From Pelomonas nitida (GTDB taxonomy: Bacteria; Pseudomonadota; Gammaproteobacteria; Burkholderiales; Burkholderiaceae_C): a DNA stretch of 64,000 bases. Numbering within the stretch: the stretch's first letter is position 1; each line of letters begins with the position of its first letter. Under the pieces are notes generated by a model. It saw nothing but the letters and a program-made list of their open reading frames with translations. It did no database searches and had not been told where the DNA came from. The stretch lies in NCBI RefSeq assembly GCF_043555975.1, contig NZ_JBIGIA010000006.1, forward strand, positions 186,001 to 250,000, written 5' to 3'. Positions 24,954 to 33,191 of this stretch are shown one piece after another. The position numbers and the translations under genes were made by a program.

Positions 24954-26148
24954 GAGCATCGCCATCGTCGGCTCCGGCGTGGCCGGCGCAGCGGCGGCCA
25001 TCCGCCTCGCCGAGCGCGGCGTCGCGGTCGATCTCTACGAAGCCGTGCCCGAGCCCAAGCCCATTGGTGCCGGCCTTTTGCTGCAGCCCACTGGCCAGCG
25101 CGTGCTGGCGGCGATGGGCTTGCTGGATGAGGCGCTGGCGCTGGGCACGCGGGTGGACCGTCTGTTCGGGGACACGCCCACCGGCCGCACCGTGCTGGAC
25201 ATGAGCTACCGGCGCTATGACGCCGCCGCGTACGGCATGGGCCTGCAGCGCGGGGCGTTGATGGGCCTGCTGTGGCGGCGTTTGCGCGAGCTGGGCGTGC
25301 GCTGGCACTGTGGTGCCGCCGTGGACGGCTTCGAGCAGGACGCCGACGGGGTCACGCTGCGCATCGCCAGCCGCGAGCCGGTGCGTCATCTGGCGCTCAT
25401 CCTCGCCAACGGCAGCTTTTCGAAGCTGCGTGAGCGCATGGCGGTGGCTCAGCATGCGCGGCCGTTTCCGTGGGGTGCCGTCTGGACGGTGTTGCCGGCC
25501 CCGCCGGGTTTTCCGCAAATCGAGCTGCGCCAGCGCTTCCGTTCGGCGTCGAAGATGCTGGGGCTGATGCCAGTTGGCAAGGCGGATGCGGCCGATGCGC
25601 AGCACGGCATCAACCTGTTCTGGAGCCTGCCGGTCGCCGAGCTGGACGGCTGGCGCGAGCGCGTCGGCCTGGCCGCGCTGAAGCAGCGCATGACAGCCCT
25701 GTTCCCCGACGTTGCGCCGCTGTTGGCCGGCTTGCACGATGCCGAACAACTGCGCGAGGCGCGCTATGCCGACGTCTGGATGCAGCGCTGGCACGACGGT
25801 CGCGTGCTGGCCATCGGCGACTGCGCCCACGGCATGAGCCCGCAGCTGGGGCAGGGTGCCAACATGGCGCTCATCGACGCGCACGAGCTGGCGGCCGAGA
25901 TCGGTGATGACGGCGACTGGCCGCAGGTCTTCGCGCGCTACACGCACCGTCGCCGGGCCCACCTGCGCTTCTACGGCCAGGCCAGCCGCAGGCTGACGCC
26001 CATGTTCCAGTCCCACGCCGTCGTCGCGCCGTGGCTGCGCGACCGCTTCTTCGGCTGGGGCGGCCGGCTGCCCTACATCCACCAACAATCCATCGCCACG
26101 CTGGCCGGGGTCAAGACCGGCTGGCTGTGGGGGCGACTCAAGCTGTGA
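24943..26148 (+). CDS. FAD-dependent monooxygenase (UbiH/PHBH-like)
   Basis: The 401-residue flavoprotein has an N-terminal Rossmann dinucleotide motif GSGVAGAAAAIRLAERG and the second FAD signature GDCAHGMSPQLGQGANMAL at about residue 290. This is the class A aromatic-hydroxylase architecture that includes UbiH and p-hydroxybenzoate hydroxylase. No membrane segment is seen. It lies in the propionate operon between pccA and a VOC gene; its substrate is unknown. Confidence 0.85.
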   Translation: MSAESIAIVGSGVAGAAAAIRLAERGVAVDLYEAVPEPKPIGAGLLLQPTGQRVLAAMGLLDEALALGTRVDRLFGDTPTGRTVLDMSYRRYDAAAYGMGLQRGALMGLLWRRLRELGVRWHCGAAVDGFEQDADGVTLRIASREPVRHLALILANGSFSKLRERMAVAQHARPFPWGAVWTVLPAPPGFPQIELRQRFRSASKMLGLMPVGKADAADAQHGINLFWSLPVAELDGWRERVGLAALKQRMTALFPDVAPLLAGLHDAEQLREARYADVWMQRWHDGRVLAIGDCAHGMSPQLGQGANMALIDAHELAAEIGDDGDWPQVFARYTHRRRAHLRFYGQASRRLTPMFQSHAVVAPWLRDRFFGWGGRLPYIHQQSIATLAGVKTGWLWGRLKL

Positions 26149-26153
26149 GCAAC

Positions 26154-26639
26154 ATGATGAGCAACGCAAGACCCTTCAAGATCCTCGGCCTGCAGCAGAT
26201 CGCCATCGGTGGCCTAGACAAGGGTCGGCTGCGCCACCTGTGGGTGGACCTGCTGGGCGTGCCCGTCACCGGCAACTTCAAGAGCGAGCGTGAGAACGTC
26301 GATGAGGACATCTGCACGCTGGGGCAGGGCGCCCACGCGGTGGAGGTGGACCTGATGCAGCCGCTGGACCCCGACAAAAAGCCGGCGGTGCACGCGACGC
26401 CGCTGAACCACATCGGCCTGTGGGTGGACGATCTGCCCGTGGCCGTGCAGTGGCTGGAGTCGCAAGGCCTGCGCTTCGCCCCCGGCGGCATTCGCCGCGG
26501 CGCGGCCGGCCACGACATCTGCTTCGTCCACCCCAAGGGCAACGAGCAGTTCCCGTTCGGCGGCGAAGGCGTGTTGATCGAGCTGGTGCAGGCGCCGCCC
26601 GAAGTTGTTGCAAGCCTTCAGCCCCGGAATATTCCCTAG
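26154..26639 (+). CDS. VOC-superfamily protein, candidate methylmalonyl-CoA epimerase
   Basis: The protein has 161 residues from ATG 26154; an in-frame GTG at 26145 overlaps the upstream stop and is an alternative start. The VOC fold is supported by GLQQIAIGGLDKGRLRHLWVD at the N terminus, LNHIGLWVDDL mid-protein and VLIELVQ with the C-terminal Glu ligand. Notably the first metal-ligand position is Gln, not His. Burkholderiales carry close relatives of this protein beside propionyl-CoA carboxylase or mutase genes, so it is my preferred candidate for the missing epimerase, but the activity is an inference. It is the last gene of the operon, convergent with the VWA lipoprotein gene. Confidence 0.8.
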   Translation: MMSNARPFKILGLQQIAIGGLDKGRLRHLWVDLLGVPVTGNFKSERENVDEDICTLGQGAHAVEVDLMQPLDPDKKPAVHATPLNHIGLWVDDLPVAVQWLESQGLRFAPGGIRRGAAGHDICFVHPKGNEQFPFGGEGVLIELVQAPPEVVASLQPRNIP

Positions 26640-26643
26640 CTAG

Positions 26644-28323
26644 CTAGCGCCTCAAACCGGCTGACAGCGCCACCAGGCGCTCGAATTCCGCGCGGTGGCC
26701 GTAGCGGTCGGCGCCGCGTGCGGCATGTGCGAGGTCGGCGATCTGCGCGGGGCCGTAGTCGCCGATTTGCGTGCTGCCGCGCAGCCATTGCCCCCAGGCG
26801 GCCACGGCGACGGCGAAGCGCAGGTCGGCGTCGGCCTGCTCCAGCGCTGGCCAGGCGGGCCAGCGGTCGCCGCGGGCGATGGGCACTTGCACCAGTCGGC
26901 TGTCGGCCTGGCCCGGCGGCTTGTAGCGCAGCTTGAGCCAACCCAGCTCGTTGGCGTGCGCGGTCGTCGCCTTGGCGCCGGCATCGGCGGGTTGCCCGTA
27001 ACGCAGCGGGTCGACGGTGCCTTGCGCGCCCACCGGGATGACCTCGTACAGCGCCGTCACCGTGTGCCCCGCGCCGATGTCACCGGCGTCGACCTTGTCG
27101 TCGTTGAACTGCTCGCGCGTCAGGTTGTTCAGCTCGTAGCCGATGAGGCGGTATTCCTGCACCACGGCCGGGTTGAACTCGACCTGCAGCTTCAGGTCTT
27201 GCGCGATGACGGCCAGCGTGCTGGTCATCTCGTTGACGAGCACCTTGTGCGCCTCCTGCAGCGTGTCGAGGTAGTGGTAGCTGCCGTCGCCGACGTCGGC
27301 GAGCTTCTTCATGAGCGCTTCGTTGTAGTTGCTGTCGCCCACGCCCAGCGTTGTCAGGCTCACGCCGCGTTGGCGTTCGCCCTCCACCAGCGCCTTGAGC
27401 TCGCTCGGGTTCGTCACGCCGATGTTGAGGTCGCCGTCGGTGGCCAGCAGCACGCGGTTGATGCCCTCGGTGATGAAGCCGGCGCGCGCCTGCGCATAGG
27501 CCAGGCGGATGCCGGCTTCGCCGTGGGTGCCGCCGCCGGCATTCAGTGTGTCGATGGCGGCATGGATGGCGTCCTTGCTGTCACCCGGCGTCGCCTCCAG
27601 CACGACGCGCGTGCCGCTGGCGTAGCTGACGATGGCGACGCGGTCTTGGGCGCGCAGTTGGTGGGTGAGCAGGTGCAGCGCCGAGCGCACCAGCGGCAGC
27701 CGGTCCTGCGGGGCCATGGAGCCGGACACGTCCACGAGGAAGACGAGGTTGGCCGGCGGCAGGCTTTGCTTGGCCAGGTCTTGCCCCTTGATCGCAATGC
27801 GCACCAGGCCGCGCCCGGCGTGCCAGGGCGATGCGGCAAGACGCGCGTCGACGGTGAACGGGGTGGGCGAGCCCGCCGGCGGCGTGGCGTAGTCGTAGCC
27901 GAAGTAGTTGACGAGTTCTTCCACCCGTACCGCGTCGCGTGGGGGCAGGGCGCCGCGGTTCAGGAAGCGGCGCACGTTGGCGTAGCTGCCGGTGTCGACG
28001 CTGGCGCTGAAGGTCGAGACGGGCACCTCGCTCACGCGCTGCCAGGCGCGGTCGTCGAAGCTGTCGTAGCGCGCCGTGGACGGTGGCGTGACGACGGGCG
28101 GTGCCGGCATGGGGATGGAGATCTTGCGCGAGAGGGCGCTCATCAGCGCTGGCGCGGGTGGTGGCGCCGGCTTGGCGATCGGCGCCGGTGGCGCGGGCGG
28201 TGCCTCCAGCCGCCGCAGGTCCGCTTCGGCCGGTGATTGGTTGGGCTGATGACCGCAGCCGGCCAGCAACAGGCCGGCGAGCAACGCGGAGCCGAGCCAC
28301 TGCGGGCTCAGAAATGACGACAT
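26644..28323 (-). CDS. VWA-domain lipoprotein (YfbK-like, DUF3520)
   Basis: The protein has 559 residues from ATG 28323, chosen because GGAGATTTCG precedes it and the product then starts with a lipoprotein signal (LLLAGC, lipid Cys23). A Pro/Ala-rich linker follows, then an N-terminal YfbK region (about 85-180), a von Willebrand A domain with the complete MIDAS DVSGS and downstream Thr/Asp ligands (about 190-370), and a C-terminal DUF3520-type beta domain. It is probably periplasm-facing or outer-membrane anchored and involved in protein-protein contacts; the role is unknown. Confidence 0.85.
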   Translation of the reverse strand: MSSFLSPQWLGSALLAGLLLAGCGHQPNQSPAEADLRRLEAPPAPPAPIAKPAPPPAPALMSALSRKISIPMPAPPVVTPPSTARYDSFDDRAWQRVSEVPVSTFSASVDTGSYANVRRFLNRGALPPRDAVRVEELVNYFGYDYATPPAGSPTPFTVDARLAASPWHAGRGLVRIAIKGQDLAKQSLPPANLVFLVDVSGSMAPQDRLPLVRSALHLLTHQLRAQDRVAIVSYASGTRVVLEATPGDSKDAIHAAIDTLNAGGGTHGEAGIRLAYAQARAGFITEGINRVLLATDGDLNIGVTNPSELKALVEGERQRGVSLTTLGVGDSNYNEALMKKLADVGDGSYHYLDTLQEAHKVLVNEMTSTLAVIAQDLKLQVEFNPAVVQEYRLIGYELNNLTREQFNDDKVDAGDIGAGHTVTALYEVIPVGAQGTVDPLRYGQPADAGAKATTAHANELGWLKLRYKPPGQADSRLVQVPIARGDRWPAWPALEQADADLRFAVAVAAWGQWLRGSTQIGDYGPAQIADLAHAARGADRYGHRAEFERLVALSAGLRR

Positions 28324-28513
28324 CGAAATCTCCCTGCGGGACACATGCCCCGAGCGCACCAACGGGCGACGCCCGCTGGCGTTGACAGGCCGGCCCCCCG
28401 AGCAAACCCGCGCGGGCGGATATCGGCGGCGGGCCCAACGAGCAGGGGCGGGCCAGGGACGGTAAGCCAGAAACGGCAAGCCAGAATCGCAGCTTCGCCT
28501 TGCCAGACGCTCC

Positions 28514-29842
28514 ATGCGCTACCTCGCCTTCCTGTTGGCCCTGCTGCCGAACTTCGCGCAGGCCTGGGGCAATCACAGCCCCTTGTGTTACCTCGCCTTC
28601 GAGCGCATGCCGGAGGTGGCGGGGGCTGCGCCGGTGGCGGCCGAGCCGCTGGTGGACTTTCTGCGCGACCAGGAGGCGGGCATCGCCAGCCTGCTCGACG
28701 CCCAGGAAGCCTGGGCCCGGGCGCACCTGCCGGGGCATGCGCGGCGCCCCGAGCGCCTGCGCTTCGTGCCGGCGCCGGGCCGCGCGGATGCCGAACGGCG
28801 CGCCGCTTTCCTGCGCGCGCTGCGCGTGTCGCCGCAGGCGCGGCTGGCGCTGTATATGCAGCCGGATGCGCGGGAGGCCGCGCCGGCACGGCCTGCGGTG
28901 GACGCCAGCGTCGTCATGGCCGTCAGGCCTGCCGCCGGCAACAGCCAGCGCTTCGTTGCGTTGGCGCCGGGCGAGCTGGTCGCGCCGCTGGCGGTGCTGG
29001 CCTCGGCCTGCGACGAGCCCGACTACGGCCACGACATCAACCTGTTCGACGACAACCCGGGCAACCCAGGCTACGCCTTCGGCCGCCAGCCCTTCGGCAA
29101 CCCGGCCATCGCGATCGGCTCCCAGGCGCCGTTCCACATGGGCTTCTTCCACCAGGGCGCCATCTTCGACACCCTGGCGCCGAGCTTCGCGCGCACCTTC
29201 ACCGAGCTGCGCATCCAGCAGTACGGCGGCTTGGCAGCGCTGGCCTGGCGCACGGGCCATGCCTACTGGGGTTGGCGTTTCGCGGGCCTGGCGCTGCACC
29301 ATGTGGAGGACCTGACCCAGCCCTATCACGCCAGCGCCGCGCCCGGCGCCACGCTGGCCTACATGATGTGGGTCAACCTGAAGGCGCAGCTCGGCGCGCC
29401 GGCCGACCGGCAGGGGTTGGTCGTGCTGCAGGGCAACCGGCATTTCGTGCTGGAGCAGTTCCAGACGCGCTGGATCCAGGACGCCGCCCGCCAGCGGCGC
29501 GACGGCCCGCTGGAGCAGGCGCTGCGCAACGGCGCGCGCGACGCCCGCTATCCGCCATGGAGCGATGCGTATGTGCGCGAGGTGGTGGCGGCCGAGGCCT
29601 TTGCTGCGGGGCCGGCGACCGATGCGGCCGTCGTGGTCGGTGCACCGGCGAAATTTGTCACTGACCCCACTTTTGACTTCGCGGCCCACGAGGCCGAGCT
29701 GGGCCCCGAGCTGGCGCGGGACATGCAGGGCCGCCGGGATGCCTTGCAGGCGCATTTGGCCGAGATGCTGGGGAATTTCGGCGCGCACAGCCGCAATGCG
29801 CTGCGTGGGCTGTTGAATCAGACCCCTCAGAAACGGCCTTGA
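28514..29842 (+). CDS. Secreted zinc-dependent phospholipase C/P1 nuclease-like protein
   Basis: The 442-residue protein starts with a signal peptide ending FAQA, leaving a mature N-terminal Trp (W-G-N-H). In the phospholipase C/S1-P1 family the N-terminal Trp itself and a nearby His bind zinc. Further expected ligands are present: HDINLFDDN, HMGFFH, and the diagnostic ALHHVEDLTQPYH with its HxxxD. Length exceeds the usual ~260-300 residues because of insertions around 60-150 and a longer C terminus. Substrate (phospholipid or nucleic acid) cannot be told. It is divergent from the VWA lipoprotein gene. Confidence 0.7.
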   Translation: MRYLAFLLALLPNFAQAWGNHSPLCYLAFERMPEVAGAAPVAAEPLVDFLRDQEAGIASLLDAQEAWARAHLPGHARRPERLRFVPAPGRADAERRAAFLRALRVSPQARLALYMQPDAREAAPARPAVDASVVMAVRPAAGNSQRFVALAPGELVAPLAVLASACDEPDYGHDINLFDDNPGNPGYAFGRQPFGNPAIAIGSQAPFHMGFFHQGAIFDTLAPSFARTFTELRIQQYGGLAALAWRTGHAYWGWRFAGLALHHVEDLTQPYHASAAPGATLAYMMWVNLKAQLGAPADRQGLVVLQGNRHFVLEQFQTRWIQDAARQRRDGPLEQALRNGARDARYPPWSDAYVREVVAAEAFAAGPATDAAVVVGAPAKFVTDPTFDFAAHEAELGPELARDMQGRRDALQAHLAEMLGNFGAHSRNALRGLLNQTPQKRP

Positions 29843-29844
29843 TT

Positions 29845-29859
29845 TTCGTCTAATACGAA
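29845..29859. promoter_or_regulatory. LysR-type T-N11-A box
   Basis: TTCGT-CTAAT-ACGAA is a perfect 5-bp dyad of T-N11-A type, 65 bp before the LysR gene start. It is a plausible autoregulatory site. Confidence 0.5.
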
Positions 29860-29923
29860 ATCACGGTCTATTTCTGGCGCAGAATGGTGTGATCCACGAA
29901 GGCTATGCTGGAGACACATCACC

Positions 29924-30817
29924 ATGCGTCACGACCTCACCACCCTCAATCTCGTGCTGGCGATCGAGCAGACCCGCTCGATCACCCGCGGCGCCGCGCA
30001 GGAGCACCTGGCGCTGGCGGCGGCCAGCAAGCGTCTGTCCGACCTCGAAAGCCGCCTGGGCGTGCAGTTGTTCGAGCGGCGGGCGCGCGGCGTAGAGCCC
30101 ACCGAGGCGGGGCGGGCGCTGGTGCGCCACATCCGCTCGCTGCACGCGTCGCTCTATGCCCTTGAAACCGAGGTCATGGAGTTCTCGCGTGGCATCAAGG
30201 GCCATTTGCGCATTGCCTCCAACACCAGCGCCATCGCCGAGTGCCTGCCGCCCTACCTGGTCGAGTTCTCGCAGGCGCACGCGCAGATCCGCATCAGCCT
30301 GGAAGACCTGACCAGCGCCGAGGTGCAGGCCGCCGTGGCGGAAGGCCGGGCCGATGTCGGCATCTTCACCGCGCCGGTGCTGGACAACCGGGTGCAGACC
30401 TGGGTCTTCTCCCGCGGGCGGCTGGCCGCCCTGGTGCCGCTCAAGCACCCGCTGGCCAACCGCGAGGCGGTCAGCTTCGACGACCTGCTGAGCTATGACC
30501 TCATCGGCCTGCACGCCGGCGCCAGCGCGCAGGAGTTGATGCGCGAACAGGCCGCCGCGCGCGGCCAGACGCTGAACGCGCGCCTGCAGGTGCGCGGCTT
30601 CGACGGTATTGCGCAACTGGTCGAATCCGGCCTGGGCGTGGCCGTCCTTCCCGAACATCCCGCCGAACGCTTCACCCGCGTGTTCGGCGTGCGCTGCCTG
30701 CGACTTGAAGAGTCGTGGGCCGAGCGCGACTATCACCTCGGTGTGCTGCGTCAACAGCGCCTGCCCACCGTGGTGCAACGCTTCGTGGACACCCTTATTC
30801 CCCGAGAGAAGCAATGA
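29924..30817 (+). CDS. LysR-family transcriptional regulator
   Basis: The 297-residue protein has an N-terminal winged helix (residues 5-65; ITRGAAQEHLALAAASKRLSDLE (two parts: ITRGAAQEHLALAA and SKRLSDLE), LGVQLFERR) and a periplasmic-binding-like effector domain (about 95-295). LysR regulators commonly sit beside the genes they control; here the gene is immediately upstream of, and codirectional with, leuC. The stop overlaps a small bridging ORF (ATGA). The effector is unknown. Confidence 0.9.
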   Translation: MRHDLTTLNLVLAIEQTRSITRGAAQEHLALAAASKRLSDLESRLGVQLFERRARGVEPTEAGRALVRHIRSLHASLYALETEVMEFSRGIKGHLRIASNTSAIAECLPPYLVEFSQAHAQIRISLEDLTSAEVQAAVAEGRADVGIFTAPVLDNRVQTWVFSRGRLAALVPLKHPLANREAVSFDDLLSYDLIGLHAGASAQELMREQAAARGQTLNARLQVRGFDGIAQLVESGLGVAVLPEHPAERFTRVFGVRCLRLEESWAERDYHLGVLRQQRLPTVVQRFVDTLIPREKQ

Positions 30818-30933
30818 TGCAATTCCAAGCCGTTCACGGGGCGTGCCGGGCCGAGTGCCGGGCCGCTCCCAAGCCGGCCCGTATCCCCTTGGGGGATCGG
30901 CTGGTGTACTCACCAGACGAGAGGCAGCCATGA
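30814..30933 (+). CDS. Small ORF (39 aa) bridging the LysR gene and leuC
   Basis: It starts in an ATGA overlap with the LysR stop and ends in an ATGA overlap with leuC. Its second half reads KPARIPLGDRLVYSPDERQ, and the frame and ending recur in the spacer before trpF. Translation is unproven; it may couple leuC translation to the regulator. Confidence 0.4.
   Translation: MMQFQAVHGACRAECRAAPKPARIPLGDRLVYSPDERQP
30848..30929 (+). repeat. KPARIP intergenic element, copy 1 (before leuC)
   Basis: The element contains two hairpins, CGGGCCG/CGGCCCG (30859-30881) and ATCCCC/GGGGAT (30883-30897), and ends with GAGAGGC, the Shine-Dalgarno for leuC. The copy before trpF (39153-39233) is about 80-85% identical and differs by one base in length. 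Confidence 0.8.
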
Positions 30934-32372
30934 CTGCTAGAACCCTCTACGACAAGCTCTGGGACGAGCATGTGGTGCACTCCGAACCGGATGGCACGGC
31001 GCTGCTCTACATCGACCGCCACCTCGTGCACGAGGTCACCAGCCCGCAGGCCTTCGAAGGCCTCGATCTGGCCGGCCGCAAGGTCTGGCGCCTGTCGGCC
31101 AATCTGGCCGTCAGCGACCACAACGTGCCGACGACGGACCGCAGCGGCGGCATCGCCGACCCGGTCTCCAAGCTGCAGGTCGACACGCTGGACGCCAACT
31201 GCGACCGCGTCGGCATCACGCAGTTCAAGATGAACGACAGGCGCCAGGGCATCGTGCACGTCATCGGGCCGGAGCAGGGCGCCACACTGCCGGGCATGAC
31301 CGTCGTGTGCGGTGACAGCCACACGTCCACGCATGGTGCGTTCGGCGCGTTGGCGCATGGCATCGGCACCAGCGAGGTCGAGCATGTGCTGGCCACGCAG
31401 ACGCTGTCGGCCAAGAAGGCCAGGAACCTGCTCGTCAAGGTCGAGGGCAAGCTGCCGGCCGGCTGCGGCGCCAAGGACATCGTGCTGGCCATCATCGGTC
31501 GGATCGGCACCGCCGGCGGCACGGGCTACACCATCGAGTTCGCCGGCTCGGCCATCCGCGCACTGAGCATGGAAGGCCGCATGACCGTCTGCAACATGGC
31601 CATCGAGGCCGGTGCGCGCGCCGGCCTCGTCGGCGTGGACGACACGACGATCAACTACGTCAAGGGTCGCCCGTTCACGCCGGGCACGGATCCGCGAACC
31701 GGCCAGTTCGCGGGCGGCGTGGAATGGGAGCAGGCCGTCGCCTACTGGCGCACGCTGCACACCGACCCCGGCGCCCACTTCGACAAGGTCGTCGAGATCG
31801 ACGCCGCGCAGATCCGCCCGCAGGTCACCTGGGGCACCTCGCCCGAGATGGTGCTGGCCATCGACGACCGCGTGCCCGACCCCGACAAGGAGCGCGATGA
31901 CGTCAAGCGCAGCGCCATCGAGCGCGCGCTGACCTACATGGCCCTCGAACCGAACAAGGCCATCAGCGACATCCATGTCGACAAGGTCTTCATCGGCTCC
32001 TGCACCAACAGCCGCATCGAGGACATGCGCGAGGCGGCCGCCGTCGTGAAGCGCGTGGGCGGCAGGCTGGCGAAGAACATCAAGCTGGCTCTCGTCGTGC
32101 CGGGCTCGGGCCTCGTGAAGGCGCAGGCCGAGGCGGAAGGCCTGGACCAGGTCTTCAAGGCCGCCGGTTTCGAATGGCGTGAGCCGGGCTGCTCGATGTG
32201 CCTGGCCATGAACGCCGACCGGCTGGAGCCGGGCGAGCGCTGCGCGTCCACGAGCAACCGCAACTTCGAAGGCCGCCAGGGCGCGGGTGGTCGTACCCAC
32301 CTCGTGAGCCCCGCGATGGCTGCTGCCGCCGCGATGACCGGCCATTTCGTTGACGTTCGGACGCTTGCCTAA
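30930..32372 (+). CDS. leuC: 3-isopropylmalate dehydratase large subunit
   Basis: This 480-residue aconitase-family enzyme isomerises 2- to 3-isopropylmalate in leucine synthesis with LeuD. Cluster ligands are visible in GSCTNSRIEDM and EPGCSMCLAMN, and the substrate region as CGDSHTSTHGAFGALAHGIG. Start 30930 is set by the MTARTLYDKLWDEHVV N terminus, a GAGAGG Shine-Dalgarno and the ATGA overlap; the frame is open further upstream but without homology. Confidence 0.96.
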   Translation: MTARTLYDKLWDEHVVHSEPDGTALLYIDRHLVHEVTSPQAFEGLDLAGRKVWRLSANLAVSDHNVPTTDRSGGIADPVSKLQVDTLDANCDRVGITQFKMNDRRQGIVHVIGPEQGATLPGMTVVCGDSHTSTHGAFGALAHGIGTSEVEHVLATQTLSAKKARNLLVKVEGKLPAGCGAKDIVLAIIGRIGTAGGTGYTIEFAGSAIRALSMEGRMTVCNMAIEAGARAGLVGVDDTTINYVKGRPFTPGTDPRTGQFAGGVEWEQAVAYWRTLHTDPGAHFDKVVEIDAAQIRPQVTWGTSPEMVLAIDDRVPDPDKERDDVKRSAIERALTYMALEPNKAISDIHVDKVFIGSCTNSRIEDMREAAAVVKRVGGRLAKNIKLALVVPGSGLVKAQAEAEGLDQVFKAAGFEWREPGCSMCLAMNADRLEPGERCASTSNRNFEGRQGAGGRTHLVSPAMAAAAAMTGHFVDVRTLA

Positions 32373-32425
32373 TGCCTTGCGGGACAGACCGCCCGAGCGA
32401 AGCGAGTAGCTCTGTCCCCAACTGA
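32372..32425 (+). CDS. Very small ORF (17 aa) in the leuC-leuD spacer
   Basis: A TAATG overlap with leuC opens a 17-codon frame ending 9 nt before leuD. The same DNA forms GGGACAGA/TCTGTCCC arms (32381-32388 and 32411-32418) around CGAGCGAAGCGAG, a motif type common in Burkholderiales spacers. It is more likely a structured element than a peptide gene. Confidence 0.25.
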   Translation: MPCGTDRPSEASSSVPN

Positions 32426-32434
32426 CTGAGACAA

Positions 32435-33082
32435 ATGGACAAGTTCACTATCCACAAGGGTTTGGTCGCGCCGATGGACCGCGAGAACGTCGACACCGAC
32501 GCGATCATCCCCAAGCAGTTCCTGAAGTCGATCAAGCGCACGGGCTTCGGCCCCAACCTGTTCGACGAGTGGCGCTACCTCGACCATGGCGAACCGGGGC
32601 AAGACCCGGCCAGCCGCCGCCCGAACCCCGATTTCGTGCTGAACCAGCCGCGCTACGCAGGCGCCAGCATCCTGATCGCGCGGCAGAACTTCGGCTGCGG
32701 CTCCAGCCGCGAGCACGCGCCGTGGGCGCTGCAGCAGTACGGCTTTCGCGCCATCCTGGCGCCGAGCTTCGCCGACATCTTCTTCAACAACTGCTTCAAG
32801 AACGGCCTGCTGCCCATCGTCATGCCGGCCTCCGCCATGCATCAGCTGTTCGACGAGGTGAAAGCCTTCCCGGGCTACCAGCTCGTGGTGGACCTGCCGC
32901 GCCAGGTGGTCGTGAAGCCCGACGGTGCCGAGATCGCATTCGACATCGAGCCCTTCCGCAAGGAATGCCTGCTGGGCGGCCTTGACGAAATCGGCCTGAC
33001 GCTGAAACACAGCGACAAGATCCGGGCCTACGAGGCCGCCCGCATCGCCGCCAAGCCCTGGCTGAACAACCGAGTGATTTAG
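32435..33082 (+). CDS. leuD: 3-isopropylmalate dehydratase small subunit
   Basis: The 215-residue swivelling-domain subunit partners LeuC. The family motif NFGCGSSREHAPWAL is intact and FITHKG.VAPMDRENVDTDAIIPKQFLK-type N-terminal sequence (here TIHKGLVAPMDRENVDTDAI) fixes the start. It is encoded between leuC and leuB in the usual leuCDB order. Confidence 0.96.
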   Translation: MDKFTIHKGLVAPMDRENVDTDAIIPKQFLKSIKRTGFGPNLFDEWRYLDHGEPGQDPASRRPNPDFVLNQPRYAGASILIARQNFGCGSSREHAPWALQQYGFRAILAPSFADIFFNNCFKNGLLPIVMPASAMHQLFDEVKAFPGYQLVVDLPRQVVVKPDGAEIAFDIEPFRKECLLGGLDEIGLTLKHSDKIRAYEAARIAAKPWLNNRVI

Positions 33083-33105
33083 ACCACCCCCTGCGCGCTG
33101 CGCGC

Positions 33106-33159
33106 GCCCCCTCAAAGGGGGCACCGCCAGTGGCCCGGCAAAGCCGGTTCCACGGCGGT
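33106..33159 (+). repeat. Two-hairpin intergenic element, copy 2
   Basis: GCCCCC/GGGGGC hairpin with loop TCAAA (33106-33122), then ACCGCC, bulged A, GTGG, core CCCGGCAAAGCCGGTT, CCAC, GGCGGT (33123-33159). A frame from GTG 33130 through this element ends in an ATGA overlap with leuB. Confidence 0.85.
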
Positions 33160-33191
33160 CGCTGGGCAAGGCGGGTGTTGGAGAGATTGAG

